Source: Aquirufa sp.
GTDB lineage: Bacteria; Bacteroidota; Bacteroidia; Cytophagales; Spirosomataceae
DNA: 9,824 nucleotides
Direction: 5' to 3'
NCBI GenBank assembly: GCA_030833145.1
Contig: JAURHT010000076.1
Coordinates: 1 to 9,824 of the forward strand
Within the stretch, counting starts at the first letter, position 1, and every line of letters begins with the position of its first letter. Position numbers and translations under genes: made by a program. Positions 7,025-9,824 of this stretch are shown piece after piece. Below the pieces are notes generated by a model. It was not told the origin of the DNA. It searched no databases and worked only from the letters and a program-made list of their open reading frames with translations.

Positions 7025-7054
7025 AAAAAAAGGGAACAGTAGTTCCCTTTTTTT
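7025..7054. terminator. Bidirectional intrinsic terminator between the MscS-like gene and leuA
   Basis: AAAAAAAGGGAAC (7025-7037), loop AGTA, and its exact complement GTTCCCTTTTTTT (7042-7054) form a perfect 13-bp stem with a T-run on either strand. It lies between convergent genes and can serve both. Confidence 0.9.
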
Positions 7055-7059
7055 ATTGT

Positions 7060-7115
7060 ATGAACTGTGAACGAGTCTGAGAAAAACATTTCTGAAGTTC
7101 ATCCCCGCAGGGGAT
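7060..7115. repeat. Nested inverted repeats between the terminator and the leuA-side array
   Basis: ATGAACT (7060-7066) is complementary to AGTTCAT (7096-7102), and overlapping its right arm ATCCCC-GCA-GGGGAT (7101-7115) is a perfect 6-bp hairpin without a T-run. The two cannot form fully together because they share 7101-7102. No coding sequence is credible here. The role is unknown; it may be a remnant or part of the repeat element around it. Confidence 0.4.
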
Positions 7116-7120
7116 TCCGA

Positions 7121-7157
7121 CTTTATACTTTATACTTTATACTTTATGCCCTATGCT
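7121..7157 (-). repeat. Heptamer array, 5 units, on minus strand
   Basis: On the minus strand the units are AGCATAG, GGCATAA and AGTATAA three times, with a trailing AG. On the plus strand this reads as CTTTATA repeats. It uses the same AGNNTAR consensus as the array at 6953 but in the opposite direction, so the two arrays bracket the terminator as inverted repeats. It ends 12 nt from the leuA stop codon. Confidence 0.85.
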
Positions 7158-7168
7158 TTAAATTAAAA

Positions 7169-8308
7169 TTAACCAATGAGCTCTTTCAAATCAGCATCAT
7201 GAATCATCTTTCTCTCATCCGCCATCAACAAGAAGCGCGTGTAGATCTTGTCTAATTCAGGTTTTTCAAAATCAAATCCAAGTAAAGTCAAACGGTGGCG
7301 CAAGGCAGCGCGGCCTGAACGAGAGGTTAATAATATCGCTGACGAGGAAACTCCCACATCTTCCGGATTCATAATCTCATAGTTTTGTGCGTGCTTCAAG
7401 AAACCATCTTGGTGAATTCCTGATGAGTGCGCGAAAGCATTTGCCCCTACGACAGCCTTGTTTGGCTGTACATGCATGCCCATTAAGTTAGAGACTAAGG
7501 TACTAGTAGGGTATAAGTATTTTGGCTTAATGCCTGTTGTAAATCCTAAATCTTTGTGCACGTTTAGAATCATCGCAATTTCTTCCAAAGAGGTATTTCC
7601 AGCGCGCTCACCTATACCGTTAATGGTCACTTCAACTTGACGAGCACCAGCTTGAATACCGGCGATGGTATTTGCGGTAGCAAGACCTAAATCGTTGTGA
7701 TTGTGCATGGAAATCGTAGCTTGGTGAATGTTATCTACGTTTTCGTATAAATACTTGATGCGCTCGTGCATGACGTGCGGCAATAAATAACCCGTTGTAT
7801 CGGGTAAGTTGACAACTGTTGCACCGGCTTTGATTACTTCGCGCGTTAATTGTGCCAAAAAGGCTAAATCAGCCCGTCCCGCATCTTCAGCGAAGAACTC
7901 AACGTCTTCCACAAAGGATTTGGCATACTTCACAGCCCAAACGCCACGCTCGATAATTTCCTCGCGTGTCGAATTGAATTTATGCTTGATATGTACGTCT
8001 GAAGAACCAATTCCTGTATGAATACGAGGCTTGCGCGCCGTTTTCAAGGCAGCAACAGCTGCGTCGATATCTTCTTTTTTAGCACGAGTCAAGGCGCAAA
8101 CTGTGGGCTCCTTTACGGCGTCACAAATGGCTTGAACAGAGGCAAAATCACCGGGAGATGAGATCGGAAAACCGGCTTCGATGATATCTACACCTAGCAA
8201 CTCGAGTTGTAAAGCAACTTCTACTTTTTCCTCTCGGTTTAATTGACAGCCGGGAACTTGTTCGCCATCACGTAAGGTGGTATCAAAAATCTGAATGCGG
8301 TTACTCAT
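7169..8308 (-). CDS. leuA: 2-isopropylmalate synthase, short form without regulatory domain
   Basis: LeuA condenses acetyl-CoA with 2-oxoisovalerate, the first committed step of leucine synthesis. The 379-residue product opens with FDTTLRDGEQVPG (8-20), the DRE-TIM metallolyase signature. The metal ligands are visible as Asp14 region residues, His202 and His204 in HNHNDLG, and Asn238 in GIGERAGNTSLEE. HSSGIHQDGFLKH near residue 290 is typical of LeuA against other members of the family. The protein ends about 50 residues after SRSGRAALRHRLTLLG, so the linker subdomains are present but the C-terminal leucine-binding domain of the 523-residue E. coli enzyme is absent. Short LeuA forms occur in other Bacteroidota. 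It lies downstream of ilvA, with a 214-bp gap carrying its own likely promoter and an inverted repeat. Homocitrate or citramalate synthase is possible but less likely. Confidence 0.93.
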   Translation of the reverse strand: MSNRIQIFDTTLRDGEQVPGCQLNREEKVEVALQLELLGVDIIEAGFPISSPGDFASVQAICDAVKEPTVCALTRAKKEDIDAAVAALKTARKPRIHTGIGSSDVHIKHKFNSTREEIIERGVWAVKYAKSFVEDVEFFAEDAGRADLAFLAQLTREVIKAGATVVNLPDTTGYLLPHVMHERIKYLYENVDNIHQATISMHNHNDLGLATANTIAGIQAGARQVEVTINGIGERAGNTSLEEIAMILNVHKDLGFTTGIKPKYLYPTSTLVSNLMGMHVQPNKAVVGANAFAHSSGIHQDGFLKHAQNYEIMNPEDVGVSSSAILLTSRSGRAALRHRLTLLGFDFEKPELDKIYTRFLLMADERKMIHDADLKELIG

Positions 8309-8314
8309 CTTATT

Positions 8315-8349
8315 TTAGGTGTTTTATTTCGTTGTGAAATTACACCTAA
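8315..8349 (-). promoter_or_regulatory. Inverted repeat in the leuA leader, possible operator or leader hairpin
   Basis: TTAGGTGT (8315-8322) pairs with ACACCTAA (8342-8349), and inside it ATTTC (8326-8330) pairs with GAAAT (8336-8340) around the loop GTTGT. On the minus strand it ends 6 nt before the leuA ATG. A weak -7 candidate TAATTTCA (8341-8334, minus) with a TTG 20 nt upstream overlaps the distal arm. It could be an operator at the start site or an RNA hairpin covering the ribosome site. Confidence 0.5.
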
Positions 8350-8367
8350 TTCAGTTTGCAAGCAAGG

Positions 8368-8402
8368 AGATAAGAGATTAGAGAGTGTAGAGTATAGATT
8401 AA
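8368..8402 (+). repeat. Heptamer array, 5 units, upstream of leuA
   Basis: Units in steps of seven are AGATAAG, AGATTAG, AGAGTGT, AGAGTAT, AGATTAA, the same family as the arrays at 3469 and 6953. It lies 60 nt upstream of leuA, without an inverted partner array; only AGATT-AAA-AATCT (8396-8408) forms a tiny palindrome at its end. Confidence 0.75.
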
Positions 8403-8522
8403 AAATCTTAAATTTTAGGTAAATGAGATTATTTAACTATTAATAATCTTTTATAACCTATTTAAATAGACAATTAATCTAAAATACAAAACCACGTTAG
8501 AATATAAAAATTTTGTACTTTT
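8403..8522. other. AT-rich spacer between ilvA and leuA
   Basis: No gene is credible here. Two weak AT-only inverted repeats are present: AGATTATT/AATAATCT (8426-8449, 8-nt spacer) and TACAAAA/TTTTGTA (8485-8517, 19-nt spacer), the latter 5 nt after the ilvA stop. Neither has the GC stem of a standard terminator, so it is open whether ilvA transcripts end here or run on into leuA. Confidence 0.5.
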
Positions 8523-9512
8523 TTAAGCCGAGGCTAGAGATTTGATCTCTGGAAAGCGCTTGGGATCAAAATTCCCTCCAGAGATAACGCAAACAACCGT
8601 TTTTCCCTTGATTACCTCCGCCATTTCTTCTAATCCCGCTACACTCAAAGCACCGGCTGGCTCCACGATCATACTTCGTAACGCATAGAGATCAAGCATG
8701 GTTTGGCAAAGGGCTTTCTTCGTTACGGTTAACATGCGAGTTAAGCCTTTGGCACAAATAGCAAAGGTCTTCAAACCTACCTGCTTCACAGAGGCTCCAT
8801 CCACAAAACGATCAATCTCATCCAGCACCACCACTTCTGAAGCGGCCAAACTCTGCTGCATCGATGGCGCACCCGACGGTTCCACTCCTATTAACTTAGT
8901 AGAGGAGGGCAATACTAACAAAGCCCCGGCCGCTAATCCGCCACCGCCTATAGCTAAAAACAAAAAATCAGGGGCCACTGGCAAGGCATCCAAAATCTCC
9001 AAAGTAACCGTGGCTTGACCCGCAATAATGTCAAAATCATCAAACGGAGGAATATAAATGGCGCCGTTAGACTCGCAGAATTTCCGTGATGCTGCGAAGG
9101 CCTCATCATAAGTCTCTCCCACTAAGTAAATACGCACCTTTTCCTTTCCGAAAAAACGAACCGCCTCCACCTTCTGCAAAGGTGTCGACTTAGGCATAAA
9201 AATATGAGCTTGAATTCCGAGTAACGCACAGGCTAAAGCAACTCCTTGCGCATGGTTACCTGCAGACGCAGCCACGACCCCTTTCGATCTTAACTCTGAG
9301 GGAATGTTGGAGATTTTGTGGTAGGCTCCCCTAATTTTGTAGGAGCGAACGACCTGTAAATCTTCGCGTTTTAAATAGATATTTGCCCCATAGCGCGCAG
9401 AAAGAGAGGCCGAGAATTCTAAAGGCGTCTCTGAGATGACCCCTTTTAGCTGCTCCGCTACTTGTTTTATTTCTATGACGCTAGGAACGTGTTTTAGTTT
9501 GTTGAATTCCAT
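8523..9512 (-). CDS. ilvA: Threonine ammonia-lyase, catalytic domain only
   Basis: This PLP enzyme turns threonine into 2-oxobutanoate and ammonia, the entry to isoleucine synthesis. The 329-residue protein has the PLP Lys59 in RSYKIRGAY, the substrate loop ASAGNHAQG (82-90), the phosphate-binding GGGGLAAG (189-196) and the cofactor Ser311 in CVISGGN. It stops at PEIKSLASA. Many Bacteroidota IlvA proteins continue at this point into a C-terminal ACT-like domain that binds isoleucine; here a stop follows and no remnant of that domain is seen in the next 200 bp. The length equals that of the catabolic enzyme TdcB (329), but the neighbours ilvC and leuA favour a biosynthetic role. An in-frame ATG at 9575 would translate through the terminator hairpin, so the ATG at 9512 is chosen; its product starts MEFNKLKHVPSVIEI. 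Confidence 0.92.
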   Translation of the reverse strand: MEFNKLKHVPSVIEIKQVAEQLKGVISETPLEFSASLSARYGANIYLKREDLQVVRSYKIRGAYHKISNIPSELRSKGVVAASAGNHAQGVALACALLGIQAHIFMPKSTPLQKVEAVRFFGKEKVRIYLVGETYDEAFAASRKFCESNGAIYIPPFDDFDIIAGQATVTLEILDALPVAPDFLFLAIGGGGLAAGALLVLPSSTKLIGVEPSGAPSMQQSLAASEVVVLDEIDRFVDGASVKQVGLKTFAICAKGLTRMLTVTKKALCQTMLDLYALRSMIVEPAGALSVAGLEEMAEVIKGKTVVCVISGGNFDPKRFPEIKSLASA

Positions 9513-9518
9513 GCGCCT

Positions 9519-9526
9519 CAAAATTA
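9519..9526 (-). promoter_or_regulatory. TAnnTTTG match directly before ilvA
   Basis: TAATTTTG on the minus strand matches the -7 consensus exactly and lies 6 nt before the ilvA ATG. A CTTG 22 nt upstream, inside the terminator hairpin, is an imperfect -33. Use of this promoter would give a leaderless or nearly leaderless ilvA mRNA. AT-rich DNA produces such matches by chance. Confidence 0.25.
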
Positions 9527-9528
9527 AC

Positions 9529-9561
9529 AAAAAAAAGGGCAGACGCATCAAGCATCTACCC
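9529..9561 (-). terminator. Intrinsic terminator between ilvC and ilvA
   Basis: On the minus strand GGGTAGATGC, loop TTGAT and GCGTCTGCCC pair over 10 bp with two G-T wobbles, followed by eight T. A run of AAAGA before the stem can extend pairing into the T-run. It begins 23 nt after the ilvC stop and its T-run ends 16 nt before the ilvA ATG. Confidence 0.88.
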
Positions 9562-9584
9562 TCTTTCAATCCCAAATGGGAAAA

Positions 9585-9824
9585 TTAGTTATTCTCTGGA
9601 CGTAAGCTACGTACCGCAGCACCCGCTCTCCACATTTCCATATCTGCCATTTCTTTCAATTCAGCATCTAACTTCACGCGGTAATCCGGTTGAGAATTCA
9701 ATGTAATTGAACGCTCTGCTTCTGCTTGTGTTTTCACTGAGTTGTATAATTGCTCAAATACAGGCTTAGTAGCGTCACGGAAAGGCTTCCACCAATCCAA
9801 TGCACCACGTTGCGCCGTAGTAGA
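9585..9824 (-). CDS. ilvC: Ketol-acid reductoisomerase, C-terminal 79 residues (partial)
   Basis: KARI isomerises and reduces acetolactate or acetohydroxybutyrate with NADPH in valine and isoleucine synthesis. Only the C-terminus is in the window. It reads STTAQRGALDWWKPFRDAT at the edge, then FEQLYNSVKTQAEAERSI and a closing helix MADMEMWRAGAAVRSLRPEN, which resembles the ends of Bacteroidota IlvC proteins. STTAQRGALDW is the all-helical domain segment near the active site, and MWxAGxxVRxLRP is the family's closing motif in this phylum. The frame is open to the right edge, so the ATG-like start at 9800 is internal. Catalytic and NADPH-binding residues lie outside. It is the first visible gene of the minus-strand branched-chain amino acid block. 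Confidence 0.93.
   Translation of the reverse strand, partial: STTAQRGALDWWKPFRDATKPVFEQLYNSVKTQAEAERSITLNSQPDYRVKLDAELKEMADMEMWRAGAAVRSLRPENN

Noticed and set aside
7101..7115. Second intrinsic terminator for leuA (ATCCCC-GCA-GGGGAT)
   Set aside because: The 6-bp stem has a 3-nt loop and no T-run on either side; the terminator at 7025-7054 serves better.
6953..7157. CRISPR array
   Set aside because: The repeated unit is 7 bp with no spacers, and no cas genes are near.
6884..7255. Short reading frames across the channel-leuA gap on both strands
   Set aside because: They consist of translated heptamer repeats and terminator, rich in Leu, Tyr and Ser, and overlap the real gene ends.
8523..9512. 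Recent frameshift or stop truncating IlvA
   Set aside because: The sequence after the stop shows no regulatory-domain-like coding in any frame, so this looks like a clean, older end.
9513..9575. 21-residue extension of IlvA from the ATG at 9575 (minus)
   Set aside because: It would be translated through the ilvC terminator hairpin and T-run and has no resemblance to IlvA.

Overview
This window is chromosomal DNA from a member of the Bacteroidota, most likely a Cytophagales-like aerobe; the phylum is well supported and the lower rank is a guess. The evidence is the Bacteroidota-style ketol-acid reductoisomerase C-terminus, several short lipoproteins with permissive lipoboxes, an outer-membrane protein ending in an aromatic WF-containing motif, promoter-like TAnnTTTG elements instead of E. 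coli-type -10 boxes, and few Shine-Dalgarno sequences. There is no phage, transposase, CRISPR array, tRNA or rRNA. The gene content is core metabolism, DNA repair, envelope and respiration.

Layout. At 1-664 (minus) lies the N-terminal three quarters of sucD (succinyl-CoA ligase alpha), cut by the window edge. It diverges from recN (808-2469, plus). recN overlaps a small helical lipoprotein gene (2466-2846), which in turn overlaps an SCO1/SenC copper chaperone gene (2821-3435). A perfect 22-bp hairpin closes this run. A small lipoprotein cytochrome c (3543-3911) follows and ends tail to tail with lptC (3908-4450, minus), the two stop codons sharing a CTAG. Upstream of lptC, 9 nt away on the same strand, is an outer-membrane beta-barrel gene (4460-5767). 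A divergent MscS-type channel gene (5878-6942, plus) comes next. The right end is a branched-chain amino acid block on the minus strand, read ilvC (C-terminus only, 9585-9824), ilvA (8523-9512), leuA (7169-8308).

How it fits together. SCO1 and the cytochrome c point to copper-dependent terminal oxidase assembly and electron transfer, and sucD to the TCA cycle. LptC and the barrel protein belong to outer-membrane biogenesis. IlvA, IlvC and LeuA supply isoleucine, valine and leucine. Both IlvA (329 aa) and LeuA (379 aa) end after their catalytic parts and lack the C-terminal allosteric domains of the long E. coli enzymes, so feedback control is probably not by those domains. An intrinsic terminator sits directly before ilvA and an inverted repeat directly before leuA, which are candidate control points.

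The least explained signal is a family of 7-bp repeat arrays (consensus about AGNNTAR, 27 units counted) found only between genes, in three intergenic regions. In two of them arrays occur in opposite orientation next to or around a terminator. No exotic multi-gene system is visible; these arrays are the best candidate for something undescribed.
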